A stretch of 64,000 nucleotides of DNA. It comes from VGDP01 sp964530335 (GTDB lineage Bacteria; Pseudomonadota; Alphaproteobacteria; SP197). Both the position numbers and the translations under genes were made by a program. The stretch lies in NCBI GenBank assembly GCA_964530335.1, contig CAZGYG010000001.1, forward strand, positions 62,001 through 126,000, read 5' to 3'. Under the pieces are notes generated by a model that made no database searches, was not told where the DNA came from, and was given only the letters and a program-made list of their open reading frames with translations. Position 1 is the stretch's first letter. Each line of letters begins with the position of its first letter. Positions 8,495-17,298 of the stretch are shown piece after piece.

Positions 8495-9120
8495 GCTCGA
8501 TCCAGGCGGGCGCGCACGGTGGCCAGGATGCGGCCATACACCGTGGCCGCGTCGGTGTCGGCGTCGATCACGACGCAGCGCCCGGGTTCCGCCGCGGCGA
8601 TAGCGCGAAAGCCGGCCCGCAACCGTTCGTGGAACGCCTGCCCCATGGCCTCGTAGCGATCCGGCCCGCCGCGAGCCGCGGCGCGCGCCAGCCCGATGTC
8701 GACCGGCAGATCGAGCACGAGGGTCAGGTCCGGCGCCACGGCGCCGAGGATCGCCCGGTGCAGGGCACGAATCCGCTCCGGGTCCAGGCCGAGCCCATAG
8801 CCCTGATAGGCCACGGTCGAATCGACGAAGCGGTCGCACACGACCCAGTCGCCTCGCTCGAGCGCCGGGTCGATGACCCGCTGCCAATGATCGAGCCGGG
8901 CCGTCATGTGCAGCAGAGCCTCGACCAGCGCCGAGCGGTCGCCGGAACCGGCCTCGAGCAGCAGGCGCCGCAACCCTTCGGCGAGCGGCGTGCCGCCGGG
9001 CTCGCGCGTCGTCACCACCGTGCGCCCAGCCTGGCGCAACGCCAGCGCGAGCCGCTCGGCCTGGGTCGACTTGCCGGCCCCCTCGCCGCCTTCGAGCGTG
9101 ATGAACCGGCCGCGGCTCAC
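8491..9120 (-). CDS. tmk: Thymidylate kinase
   Basis: 209-residue P-loop kinase converting dTMP to dTDP for DNA synthesis. It starts MSRGRFITLEGGEGAGKSTQ with the P-loop at 11-19, TTREPGGTPLAE for substrate binding, and CDRFVDSTVAYQGYG carrying the DR-Y/F motif. LDLPVDIGLARAAARG precedes the LID region. GTG start at 9120 overlaps the dacC stop by 4 bp (GTGA). Confidence 0.96.
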   Translation of the reverse strand: MSRGRFITLEGGEGAGKSTQAERLALALRQAGRTVVTTREPGGTPLAEGLRRLLLEAGSGDRSALVEALLHMTARLDHWQRVIDPALERGDWVVCDRFVDSTVAYQGYGLGLDPERIRALHRAILGAVAPDLTLVLDLPVDIGLARAAARGGPDRYEAMGQAFHERLRAGFRAIAAAEPGRCVVIDADTDAATVYGRILATVRARLDRA

Positions 9121-10271
9121 TCGCCGCCCGATCCCCAGATCAGGTGCTTGCCCGCGGCGACGAGCCGCTTCAGCGTCGACAATTCGCCCACGTCGGCGCC
9201 CGCGACCAGCGGGCGTTCGATCGCGGCGACGCCCGGTACGCTGACGACGAGGCGGCCCAGCGGCGTGCCCTTGGCCACCGGCGCCGGGATTGGCCCATCG
9301 TAGACGGCCTTGACGACCATGCCCTTGCGGGCCTCGAGCGACAGCGTGACGACCACGGGCTCGGTCAACACCAGCGGGACGCTCGGGTCGGCGCCGAGCC
9401 ACACCTGGGCCTCGACGACCGGTTCGTCCGCCGCGAGCAGCGCGAAGTTCTTGGTCTCGCGGAAGCCCCAGTCGAGCAGACGCTCCGCCTCCTCGGACCT
9501 GTCGTTGACGCTGGAAAGCCCGTTAAGCACCAGGATCAGGCGGCGCCCGTCGCGCACGGCGGCCGCGGTCAGGCCGTAGCCCGCGTCCGCCGTATGCCCG
9601 GTCTTCAGGCCGTCGGCGCCGACGGCCTTGTAGAGCAGCGGATTGCGGTTGCCTTGGTTGATGCCGTTGTAGGTGAACTCGGTTTCGGCGAACAGCGGGT
9701 AGTACTCCGGGAAGTCGCGGATGACATGACCGGCCAGCAAGGCCAGATCGCGCGCCGTAGTCAGGTGGCCTTCCTGCGGCCAGCCCGAAGCGTTCTTGAA
9801 GGTCGAATTGGTCATGCCGAGTTCATGGGCACGGGCCGTCATCTGCTCGGCGAAGGCCTGCTCCGAGCCACCGAGGCCTTCGGCCAGGGCGATCGCCGCG
9901 TCGTTGCCGCTCTGCACGATGACCCCGCGCAGCAGATCGGCCACCGTCACGCGAGTACCGACATCGATGAACATCTTGGAGCCGCCCATGCGCCAGGCGT
10001 TCTCGCTCACGGCCAGCTCGTCGGTCATGGCGAGGGCGCCGTCACGCAGGCGCTCGAACACCATGTAGATGGTCATGATCTTGCTCATGGACGACGGCGC
10101 CATGAGCTGGTCGGCGTTCCTCTCGAACAGAACCGAGCCGGTCGCGGCGTCGACCAGAATCGCCTCGCGAGCCGTCGTATCGGGCCCCGCCGCCGCCGCC
10201 GGCGTCGAGACGGCGAACGCGAGGGCCAGGGCGATGATGGGACCGCGCACAGCGGCAGGAATCATATTCAT
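9117..10271 (-). CDS. dacC: D-alanyl-D-alanine carboxypeptidase (penicillin-binding protein 5/6 type)
   Basis: 384-residue secreted/periplasmic serine peptidase that trims the terminal D-Ala of peptidoglycan pentapeptides. Signal peptide about 1-28 ending PAAAA. Active-site motifs are S61-M-S-K64 (SxxK), SGN in IVQSGNDAAIA, and KTG in DGLKTGHTADAGYG. A PBP5 C-terminal beta domain follows (about 280-365). The C-terminus is not obviously an amphipathic anchor of the E. coli type. Start ATG 10271 (MNMIP) was preferred to the in-frame ATG at 10265; neither has a strong Shine-Dalgarno. First gene of the dacC-tmk-holB-metG-tatD overlap chain. Confidence 0.93.
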   Translation of the reverse strand: MNMIPAAVRGPIIALALAFAVSTPAAAAGPDTTAREAILVDAATGSVLFERNADQLMAPSSMSKIMTIYMVFERLRDGALAMTDELAVSENAWRMGGSKMFIDVGTRVTVADLLRGVIVQSGNDAAIALAEGLGGSEQAFAEQMTARAHELGMTNSTFKNASGWPQEGHLTTARDLALLAGHVIRDFPEYYPLFAETEFTYNGINQGNRNPLLYKAVGADGLKTGHTADAGYGLTAAAVRDGRRLILVLNGLSSVNDRSEEAERLLDWGFRETKNFALLAADEPVVEAQVWLGADPSVPLVLTEPVVVTLSLEARKGMVVKAVYDGPIPAPVAKGTPLGRLVVSVPGVAAIERPLVAGADVGELSTLKRLVAAGKHLIWGSGGE

Positions 10272-10319
10272 TGCGGATTTCGCACCCGATCGGTTGGTCC
10301 GAACGCACCCGGACCCTAG

Positions 10320-10347
10320 TACCCGATCCTGGAGTTTCGTGCCACGG
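10320..10347 (+). repeat. Dispersed intergenic repeat, copy 1
   Basis: 28-bp element with core GGAGTTTCG and end GCCACGG, followed at once by an imperfect CCCGC/GCGGG hairpin, in the rlpA-dacC spacer. A second copy with two mismatches is at 46348-46375 and is also followed by a hairpin. Confidence 0.6.
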
Positions 10348-10368
10348 ACCCGCCGGACGAAGCGGGCT

Positions 10369-11169
10369 TCAGTCGGTCGCGAGCTGCGCCTCGGCGAAAC
10401 CGAGGCCACGCACCCTGGCCAGGACTCGCGCCGCCGCGGCCTGGTCGGCGTAGGGTCCCAACCGCACGCGGTACAGCCGGCCACCATCCACCGCCACGGA
10501 CGTGACGACCGCTTGGCCGATTGGCGCGAGCCTGACCCGCACCGCATCGGCCCGATCCGTGTCGCCGAAGGCGCCGGCCTGGACAAAGACGGCGCCGGTA
10601 CTCGCGCCGACGGCGATCGGCTCCGCCGACGCAAGGACCACGTCCCCGGCCGGCGCGGTGGCGACCGCCGTGCCCTCGTCCGGACCCGGCACCGCCTCGA
10701 CCCGCACCCGAGTCGTGCCCTTGTTCAGAAAGCCCAGAAGCTGCGCCGCGCGCTTGGACACGTCGATGATCCGATCGCCGACGAACGGGCCGCGATCGTT
10801 GACGCGCAGCACCAAGGCTCGACCGTTATCGAGGTTGGTGACGCGGACGTACGATGGCATCGGCAGGGTGGTGTGCGCCGCGGTCAGGGCATTCTGGTCG
10901 AAGACCTCGCCGTTGGCCGTGCTCAAGCCGTCGAATTGCGGCCCATACCACGAGGCGATTCCTTCGGCGCTGTAGCCGGGATTCTCCGCCGGGTAGTACC
11001 AGCGCCCGTTCACGGTATAAGGCTCGCCCACCTTGTAGCGTCCGACCGGCGTCGGTTCGCTGATGACGTTCTTGACCGCTTGGCCGAGCAGGTCCGTCTC
11101 GGCGCACGCCGCGAGGCCGAGCAGCACGAGCACGGGCACGACCGCACCTCGACCGGCGAGGCTTCTCAT
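10369..11169 (-). CDS. rlpA: RlpA-like septal lytic transglycosylase lipoprotein with SPOR domain
   Basis: 266-residue lipoprotein. Lipobox LAAC puts the lipidated Cys at residue 22. The double-psi beta-barrel domain (about 65-160) has GIASWYGPQFDGLSTANGE, an AAHTTLPMPS stretch and VNDRGPFVGDRIIDVS, typical of RlpA, which cleaves peptidoglycan glycan strands lacking stem peptides. A C-terminal SPOR domain (about 190-266, VFVQAGAFGDTDRAD) targets denuded septal glycan. ATG 11169 overlaps the mltB stop by 4 bp (ATGA), so the two wall enzymes are translationally coupled. Confidence 0.93.
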   Translation of the reverse strand: MRSLAGRGAVVPVLVLLGLAACAETDLLGQAVKNVISEPTPVGRYKVGEPYTVNGRWYYPAENPGYSAEGIASWYGPQFDGLSTANGEVFDQNALTAAHTTLPMPSYVRVTNLDNGRALVLRVNDRGPFVGDRIIDVSKRAAQLLGFLNKGTTRVRVEAVPGPDEGTAVATAPAGDVVLASAEPIAVGASTGAVFVQAGAFGDTDRADAVRVRLAPIGQAVVTSVAVDGGRLYRVRLGPYADQAAAARVLARVRGLGFAEAQLATD

Positions 11170-12164
11170 GGCTGAGAGCCCGGTTCGGCCAGCAGGTCCG
11201 CCAGGGTCACGACCGACATGGCGAAATAATCCGACCGGTTCCAGCGCAGGATCGCCTGGTAGTTGCGGAATACCATGTAGGTCATGCCGTTGTCCCCGGC
11301 GGGCCGGACCAGCGCGGCTGCGGTCGCGTCGGGCGGGAATTCGCGGCCGGCGACCGCCGTGACGCCGAGCCGGCGCCAGGTGCCGACGTCCGCGATCTCG
11401 CGATTGCCGATCGGTGCGTCGAAGCCGTCGGGCAGCAGGACCGGCATGCCCCATGGCTCGCCGAAGCGCCAGCCGGCCCTGGCCATGTAGTTGGCGGCGG
11501 AGGCGAGCACGTCCGCCGAGGTGCCCCAGATGTCGCGCCGGCCGTCGCCGTTGAAGTCGACCGCGAAGTCGCGGAAGCTCGACGGCATGAACTGGTTCTG
11601 GCCCATCGCGCCCGCCCACGAGCCCAGCATCATGCTCGCCGGCACATGGCCTTCGTCCAGGATGCCGAGCGCGTCGAGCAGCTCGGCGCGGAAGAATTCG
11701 CTGCGCCGCCCGTCGTAGGCGAGCGTCGCCAGGGCGCCGATGACCGAATAATCGCCCTGGTGTTCGCCGAATCGGGATTCGAGGCCCCACAGCGCCACCA
11801 GCAGCGTCTTGGGCACGTCGTAGTTCGCTTCGACCATCGAAAGCACCGACGCGTTCGCCGCCAGCTTCGCCCGGCCGTCACGGATCATCGCGTCCGACAC
11901 CCGCTTCGCCATGTATTCGGCGTAGGTCATGGTGCTCTCGGGCTGGTTGCGGTCGAGCTCGATGACGCGGGCGATCGGCTCGGTGATCCCGGCGAACGCT
12001 TCGTCGAGCGTGCCAGCCGCGATGCCAGCCGCCGCGGCCTCGGCCCGGACGCCGGCGACGAATTCGGCGAAGCTCTGCGCGGCGCACGCTTCGGGCGTGG
12101 CCAGGGCAAGAGCCGCGCCCACGGTCCAAGCGGCGCACATGCGCGGAAACGTCATCCCCCTCAT
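11166..12164 (-). CDS. Lytic murein transglycosylase, MltB family
   Basis: About 332-residue periplasmic transglycosylase. The signal peptide runs through ATPEACAAQ. The catalytic Glu is in LWGLESRFGEHQGDYSVIGAL; AMGQNQFMPSSF and DIWGTSADVLASAANYM are hallmark SLT2 motifs. The C-terminal peptidoglycan-binding domain of longer paralogues is absent. Start is uncertain: ATG 12164 (used), 12182 or 12155 all keep a plausible signal peptide, and no ideal Shine-Dalgarno separates them. Head of the mltB-rlpA pair. Confidence 0.92.
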   Translation of the reverse strand: MRGMTFPRMCAAWTVGAALALATPEACAAQSFAEFVAGVRAEAAAAGIAAGTLDEAFAGITEPIARVIELDRNQPESTMTYAEYMAKRVSDAMIRDGRAKLAANASVLSMVEANYDVPKTLLVALWGLESRFGEHQGDYSVIGALATLAYDGRRSEFFRAELLDALGILDEGHVPASMMLGSWAGAMGQNQFMPSSFRDFAVDFNGDGRRDIWGTSADVLASAANYMARAGWRFGEPWGMPVLLPDGFDAPIGNREIADVGTWRRLGVTAVAGREFPPDATAAALVRPAGDNGMTYMVFRNYQAILRWNRSDYFAMSVVTLADLLAEPGSQP

Positions 12165-12612
12165 ACGGCCACGTTTTGCCATCGACGACCGTAACGCGCA
12201 ACGCATTGAGAGCGCCGTGAATGCGCGGCAGCCCCTTGGTGCCTGGCTAGGGACACGACAGCGGCCGCCGTGCGCCAGACTCCCTGGGCGCGCGTAACGC
12301 ACCGACATGCAGATTGGAAATCAGGCGAAAATTTTCTAACAAGCCTCTGTTTGTGGCCAACGATTAGGCCAAGATTCACGTGCAATCGCGGTGGTGAACC
12401 GTACCGGATATTCGAGACATCGCCGGCGCCCGACATTGGCACCAATGGGTACGCGACGGGCGCGGCCGCCATGTGGTCGGGGTGCCGCCTGGGGACGCGA
12501 GACTCCGCCCGGAAGCGATAGCAACTCATCGCCAGCCACCGAATCGGGCCCGGGGCCGCGAGCATGGCGACTTGCCCTGGCACGGCCGAGCGGTTACGGC
12601 TGTGCCTTGTCC
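12165..12612. other. Divergent intergenic region between mltB and soeA
   Basis: No convincing gene. It holds an AT-richer stretch near 12310-12360 (GAAAATTTTC) that is the best place for promoters of either neighbour. A frame opening at ATG 12564 is in phase with soeA but encodes non-conserved sequence, so I treat 12564-12671 as leader. Confidence 0.55.
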
Positions 12613-12655
12613 GGTGCGCCGAAGTCCGTGTCCGGGCGGACTTCGGAACCGCACC
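12613..12655 (+). promoter_or_regulatory. Strong leader hairpin before soeA
   Basis: CCGAAGTCCG (12619-12628) pairs perfectly with CGGACTTCGG (12637-12646) across an 8-nt loop; GGTGCG (12613-12618) pairs with CGCACC (12650-12655) past a 3-nt bulge, giving a 16-bp stem. It ends 5 nt before a GAGGGG Shine-Dalgarno. No U-run follows, so it looks like a leader or translational-control structure rather than a terminator. Confidence 0.6.
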
Positions 12656-12671
12656 GACGAGAGGGGCTGGA

Positions 12672-15512
12672 TTGGCGAAGGCGTTGTCACCGTTCGGCGA
12701 TCCCGCCGTGCCACGATCGCCCAAGGTCGCCGACCGGGTGGTGCCGACCACCTGCTTCATGTGCGCCTGCCGGTGCGGCATCAACGTGCACCTGAAGGGT
12801 GGCTCGATCCGCTACATCGAGGGCAACCGCGCCCATCCGGTGAACCGAGGCGTCATCTGCGCCAAGGGCTCGGCCGGCATCATGCAGCAAAACTCGCCCG
12901 CCCGGCTGACCGGGCCGCTGCTGCGCGTGGGCGAACGCGGGTCCGGGAAGTTCCGCTCGATTTCGTGGGCCGAGGCGCTCGACACCGCCACGTCGTGGCT
13001 CGGCCGCATCCGTTCGAGCGATCCGCGCCGGCTCGCCTTCTTCACCGGCCGCGATCAGAGCCAGATGCTGACCGGCTGGTGGGCGGCACAGTTCGGCACG
13101 CCCAACTACGCCGCGCACGGCGGCTTCTGCTCGGTCAACATGGCGGCGGGGGGGCTCTACACCATCGGCGGCTCGTTCTGGGAATTCGGCACCCCCGACT
13201 GGGACCGCACCCGCTACCTGATGCTGTTCGGCGTCGCCGAGGATCACGACTCGAACCCGATCAAGATCGGGTTGGGCAAGCTCAAGGGGCGCGGCGCCAA
13301 GGTGGTGAGCGTCAATCCGGTGCGCACCGGCTATTCGGCGATCGCCGACGAATGGATCGGCGTGCGCCCGGGCTCCGACGGTGCATTCGTCCTGGCGCTG
13401 ATCCACGAGCTGCTGCGCACGCGGCGGGTCGACCTGGAGTTCCTCGTCCGCTACTCGAACGCGCCGTGGCTGGTGATCGACGACGTGAACGCCGCCGGCC
13501 ACGGGTTATTCGCTCGCGACGAAAACGGCGAGCCGCTGTGCTGGGACCGTGCGACGGGCACGGCGCGAAGCGCGCTCGCCCCGGATGTCGTGCCCGCGCT
13601 TTCCGGCGCCGTCACGTTGCCGGACGGGCGGCGGGTTCGCCCGGTGTTCGACCACATCCTCGCGCGCTACACCGACGCCACCTACGCGCCCGAGGCGGCG
13701 GAACGGCACACCGACATTCCGGCCACGACGATCAGGCGTATCGCGGCGGAGCTCGCCCATGTCGCCTTCGACCTGGCGTTCGAACTGCCGATTCCGTGGA
13801 CCGACTGGGCCGGGCGGCGGCACCCGACGACGATCGGTCGCCCTGTCGCCATGCACGCGATGCGCGGCATCTCGGCTCACGCCAACGGTTTCCACACCTG
13901 CCGCGCGATCCACCTGTTGCAGACGTTGTTGGGCACCATCGACGTGCCCGGGGGTTTTCGCTACAAGCCGCCGTTCCCCAAGCCCATCCCGCCGGCGCCG
14001 CGCCCCGCGGGTCACGCCGCCGACATCGCGCCGGGTCAGCCGATGGCGGGGCCGCCGCTCGGCTTCCCGCGCTCACCGGCCGACCTGTTGGTCGATGCGG
14101 ACGGCACGCCCAGGCGCATCGACAAGGCCTATTCCTGGGAGGCGCCGCTCGCCGCCCACGGCCTGATGCACACGGTCATTCGGAATGCCTGGGCCGGCGA
14201 TCCCTACCCGATCGACACGCTCATGCTGTTCATGGCGAACATGAGCTGGAACTCGGCCATGAACACGACCGAGACCATGCGCATGCTGACCGACCGGGAT
14301 GCGAGCGGCGAGTACCGGATTCCGCGCATCATCTACGCCGACGCCTACGCCTCCGAGATGGTGGCGTATGCCGACCTGGTCCTGCCCGATACCACGTATC
14401 TCGAGCGGCACGATTGCATCTCGCTGCTCGACCGGCCGATCAGCGACGCGGACGGCCCGGCGGACGCGATCCGCCAGCCGGTCGTGGCGCCCGACCGCGA
14501 CGTGCGGCCGTTCCAGGACGTGCTGATCGAACTCGGCGCCCGCCTGGGCCTGCCCGGCCTGGTGCGCGAGGACGGCAGCCCGCGTTATCCCGGCGGCTTG
14601 CCCGACTACATGGTCCACCACGAACGGCTGCCGGGCGTTGGACCCTTGGCCGGCTGGCGTGGCGACGGCACCGCGCACGGACGCGGCGCGCCAAACCCGG
14701 ACCAGCTCGAACGCTACAAGGAGCACGGCTGCTTCTGGCACCAGGCCTTGCCCGAGGATCAGCGCTTCTACCGCCACGCCAACCGACCCTATCTCGACTG
14801 GGCGACGGCCATGGGCTTCATGCCGCCCACCCGCCAGATCGTGCTCCAGCTCTACAGCGAGGAGTTGCAGACCTTCCGCCTGGCCGCCGAGGGCCACGGC
14901 CCGGTTCAGCCGCCCGACGCGTTGCGCGCTTCGGTCGCCCAGGCGTTCGATCCGCTGCCCTTCTGGTCGCCGCCGGTGGACGACGCCACCTATCCGCTCC
15001 ACGCCATCACCCAGCGGCCGATGGCGATGTACCACTCGTGGGGCTCGCACAACGCCTGGCTGCGGCAGATTCTGGGCGAGAACCGGCTCTATCTCGCGCG
15101 CGCGCTGGGCGCCGAGCTCGGTATCGCGACCGACGACTGGGTGTGGGTCGAGGGCGCGCTCGGCCGTCTCAGGGTGCGGGCACGCCTGATGGACGGCGTG
15201 CACCCGCGCACGGTCTGGACCTGGAACGCGGTCGGCAAGCGCGCCGGGGCCTGGAACCTGGACCCCGCCGCCCCCGAAGTCCGGCGCGGCTTCCTGCTCA
15301 ACCACTTGATCCCGGATGTCGTAGGCGCGCGCTCGAACAGCGACCCGGTGACCGGGCAGGCCGCGTGGTACGACCTGCGCGTGCGCGTGACCAAGGCGGA
15401 ACCGCCGGCGGATCTGGCGACGGAGCCGCGCTTCGCCGCCCTGGACATGCCCGTGGGCTCGCTGCCGCGGCCGTCGATCCTGCGCTACGGCTTCCGCGAG
15501 AACGCCCGATGA
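12672..15512 (+). CDS. soeA: Molybdopterin oxidoreductase, sulfite dehydrogenase SoeA-like catalytic subunit
   Basis: About 946-residue cytoplasmic DMSO-reductase-family molybdoenzyme binding bis-MGD. The N-terminal 4Fe-4S site is C28, C31, C35 and C63 (TTCFMCACRCG, then VICAKG). GGFCSVNM supplies the likely Mo-ligating Cys. The C-terminal cofactor-binding domain includes AMYHSWGSHNAWLRQI and VWTWNAVGKRAGAWNL. There is no Tat signal, consistent with SoeA, which oxidises sulfite to sulfate on the cytoplasmic face. Partners soeB and soeC follow. Start: TTG 12672 has GAGGGG at 5-nt spacing just after a strong hairpin; ATG 12564 would add 36 non-conserved residues (982 aa). Formate dehydrogenase or polysulfide reductase are less likely alternatives. 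Confidence 0.82.
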   Translation: MAKALSPFGDPAVPRSPKVADRVVPTTCFMCACRCGINVHLKGGSIRYIEGNRAHPVNRGVICAKGSAGIMQQNSPARLTGPLLRVGERGSGKFRSISWAEALDTATSWLGRIRSSDPRRLAFFTGRDQSQMLTGWWAAQFGTPNYAAHGGFCSVNMAAGGLYTIGGSFWEFGTPDWDRTRYLMLFGVAEDHDSNPIKIGLGKLKGRGAKVVSVNPVRTGYSAIADEWIGVRPGSDGAFVLALIHELLRTRRVDLEFLVRYSNAPWLVIDDVNAAGHGLFARDENGEPLCWDRATGTARSALAPDVVPALSGAVTLPDGRRVRPVFDHILARYTDATYAPEAAERHTDIPATTIRRIAAELAHVAFDLAFELPIPWTDWAGRRHPTTIGRPVAMHAMRGISAHANGFHTCRAIHLLQTLLGTIDVPGGFRYKPPFPKPIPPAPRPAGHAADIAPGQPMAGPPLGFPRSPADLLVDADGTPRRIDKAYSWEAPLAAHGLMHTVIRNAWAGDPYPIDTLMLFMANMSWNSAMNTTETMRMLTDRDASGEYRIPRIIYADAYASEMVAYADLVLPDTTYLERHDCISLLDRPISDADGPADAIRQPVVAPDRDVRPFQDVLIELGARLGLPGLVREDGSPRYPGGLPDYMVHHERLPGVGPLAGWRGDGTAHGRGAPNPDQLERYKEHGCFWHQALPEDQRFYRHANRPYLDWATAMGFMPPTRQIVLQLYSEELQTFRLAAEGHGPVQPPDALRASVAQAFDPLPFWSPPVDDATYPLHAITQRPMAMYHSWGSHNAWLRQILGENRLYLARALGAELGIATDDWVWVEGALGRLRVRARLMDGVHPRTVWTWNAVGKRAGAWNLDPAAPEVRRGFLLNHLIPDVVGARSNSDPVTGQAAWYDLRVRVTKAEPPADLATEPRFAALDMPVGSLPRPSILRYGFRENAR

Positions 15513-16237
15513 CCAGCCTGCCCGCGAACCCCACCGGCAAGGCCCTGGGTCTGGTCATCGACCTGGACACCTGCGTCGGCTGCCAGGCCTGCGCGGTCGC
15601 GTGCAAGGAATGGAACAGCGGCGGCCACATGGCCCCGCTGCCCGATCGCGATCCCTACGGCGCCGACCCCGCCGGAGTCTGGTTCAACCGGGTCCACAGC
15701 TTCGAGACCGACGGCCCGTGCGGTAGTCGCACCATCGGCTTCCCGCGCTCGTGCCTGCATTGCGCCGAGCCCGCGTGCGTCACGGTCTGCCCGACCGGCG
15801 CCTCGTACAAGCGCGCCGAGGACGGCATCGTGCTGGTCGACGAGGACCTGTGCATCGGCTGCAAGCTGTGCTCGTGGGCGTGTCCGTACGGCGCGCGCGA
15901 ATTCGACGACGACGCCGGCGTGATGAAGAAGTGCACGCTGTGCATCGACCGCATCGACAACGCGAACCTGGCGCCCGAGGACCGCGTGCCGGCGTGCGTC
16001 GCGGTCTGCCCGACCTCGGCCCGGCACTTCGGCGACCTCGGGGACCCGACGTCCGAGGTATCGCGCCTGGTCGCCGCGCGCGGTGGCCGCGATCTGATGC
16101 CCGAGCTCGGCTATCGGCCGGTCAACAAGTACCTGCCGCCCCGCGCGCCGGTAAAGATGCACGCGGCTGAGGGACGGGAGTCCACGGCCGGCGCGACGGG
16201 CGCGATCGGCTGGCTCGATCGGCTGCTGTCGCGCTGA
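15509..16237 (+). CDS. soeB: 4Fe-4S ferredoxin-type subunit, SoeB-like
   Basis: 242-residue electron-transfer subunit of the DmsB/PhsB/SoeB class. Four Cys clusters are visible: CVGCQACAVAC (about 21-31), CLHCAEPACVTVC, CIGCKLCSWAC and CTLCIDR with CVAVCPT. It carries electrons from SoeA to the membrane subunit. ATG overlaps the soeA stop by 4 bp (ATGA). The last ~40 residues are a linker without Cys. Confidence 0.9.
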   Translation: MTSLPANPTGKALGLVIDLDTCVGCQACAVACKEWNSGGHMAPLPDRDPYGADPAGVWFNRVHSFETDGPCGSRTIGFPRSCLHCAEPACVTVCPTGASYKRAEDGIVLVDEDLCIGCKLCSWACPYGAREFDDDAGVMKKCTLCIDRIDNANLAPEDRVPACVAVCPTSARHFGDLGDPTSEVSRLVAARGGRDLMPELGYRPVNKYLPPRAPVKMHAAEGRESTAGATGAIGWLDRLLSR

Positions 16238-16244
16238 GCCGCTC

Positions 16245-17192
16245 GTGCATCCGGCGCTCTCGGTCATCGTGTTCACGGTCGCCTCGGGCGCCGGCTACGG
16301 CCTGCTCGCCGTGCTCGCCCTGATCGGCCTGCGCGCGGCGCCGTTGACCGGCGCGGTGCTGGCGATCGGCGTCGTCGTAGCGCTGTCGCTGGCCGCGTTC
16401 GGCCTCGGCGTCTCGGCCCTTCATCTCGGTCGCCCCGAACGCGCCTGGCGCGCGTTCAGCCAGTGGCGCTCGTCGTGGCTGTCGCGCGAAGGCATCGCGG
16501 CGACCGCCACGTTCGCGCCGGCGGCGGCGTTCGCCTGGAGCCTCGTCGCTAACGGCGGGGCGCCCGGATGGTGGCTGCTGGCGCCCGTCCTGACCATGGC
16601 CGGCGCGCTCGCCACCCTGGTCGCGACCGGCATGATTTACGCCAGCCTCAAGCCGATCCGCCAATGGCGCGACCGGCGCGTGGTCCCGGGCTACGTGCTC
16701 CAGGGGCTGGCCTCGGGCGCGCTGATTGCGGTGCTGCTGGCCCGGCTGCTCGGCGACGGCATCGCGCTGACGCCGGCGCCGATCGCGCTCGCGACGCTGG
16801 CCGCGGCGGCCGCCGTCAAGCTCGGCTACTGGCGCGCGATCGATCGCGGTCGGGCCGCGAGCACGGTCGGCAGCGCGCTCGGGCTCGGCGAGGTCACCGC
16901 CCGCCTGCTCGACCCGCCGCACACGGGCACCAACTACCTGTTGAAGGAGATGGGCTTTCGCGTCGCCCGCAAGCACGCGGCGCGGCTGCGCGCTTTCGCG
17001 CTCGGCGCCGGGATGCTCGTGCCCATGGCGTGCGTGGCGCTGGCCTGGGCCGCGGCTCCCGGCGCTGCGGCTACCGTGCCGGCGGCGCTCGCCGTGGTCG
17101 CGAACCTGGCCGGCACCCTGGTCGAACGCTGGCTGTTCTTCGCCGAGGCCACCCACACGGTCATGCTCTACTACGGCGCCGACGCGGTGTAG
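16245..17192 (+). CDS. soeC: DmsC/NrfD-like membrane anchor, SoeC-like
   Basis: 315-residue integral membrane protein with about eight hydrophobic segments, the DmsC-type anchor that passes electrons to the quinone pool. It opens HPALSVIVFTVASGAGYGLL; LHLGRPERAWRAFSQWRSSWLSREG is the diagnostic DmsC/SoeC loop. GTG start, 7 bp after soeB. The three genes form one operon; position and order match SoeABC of phototrophic and marine alphaproteobacteria. Confidence 0.88.
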   Translation: MHPALSVIVFTVASGAGYGLLAVLALIGLRAAPLTGAVLAIGVVVALSLAAFGLGVSALHLGRPERAWRAFSQWRSSWLSREGIAATATFAPAAAFAWSLVANGGAPGWWLLAPVLTMAGALATLVATGMIYASLKPIRQWRDRRVVPGYVLQGLASGALIAVLLARLLGDGIALTPAPIALATLAAAAAVKLGYWRAIDRGRAASTVGSALGLGEVTARLLDPPHTGTNYLLKEMGFRVARKHAARLRAFALGAGMLVPMACVALAWAAAPGAAATVPAALAVVANLAGTLVERWLFFAEATHTVMLYYGADAV

Positions 17193-17298
17193 CCTGGACA
17201 CGGAAGGCGACGGTTGACAGACCGCGGCGTTGCGAGTGTGGTAGGTCGCACTTAGGCGTGTCACCAAGGAAAATCCATCACGGAACGGGAGGCTTGCG

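Noticed and set aside
12473..16237. A 1254-codon plus-strand frame covering soeA and soeB
   Set aside because: Only its last 242 codons (soeB) are real; the earlier part is soeA read in another frame and is Arg-rich with no motifs.
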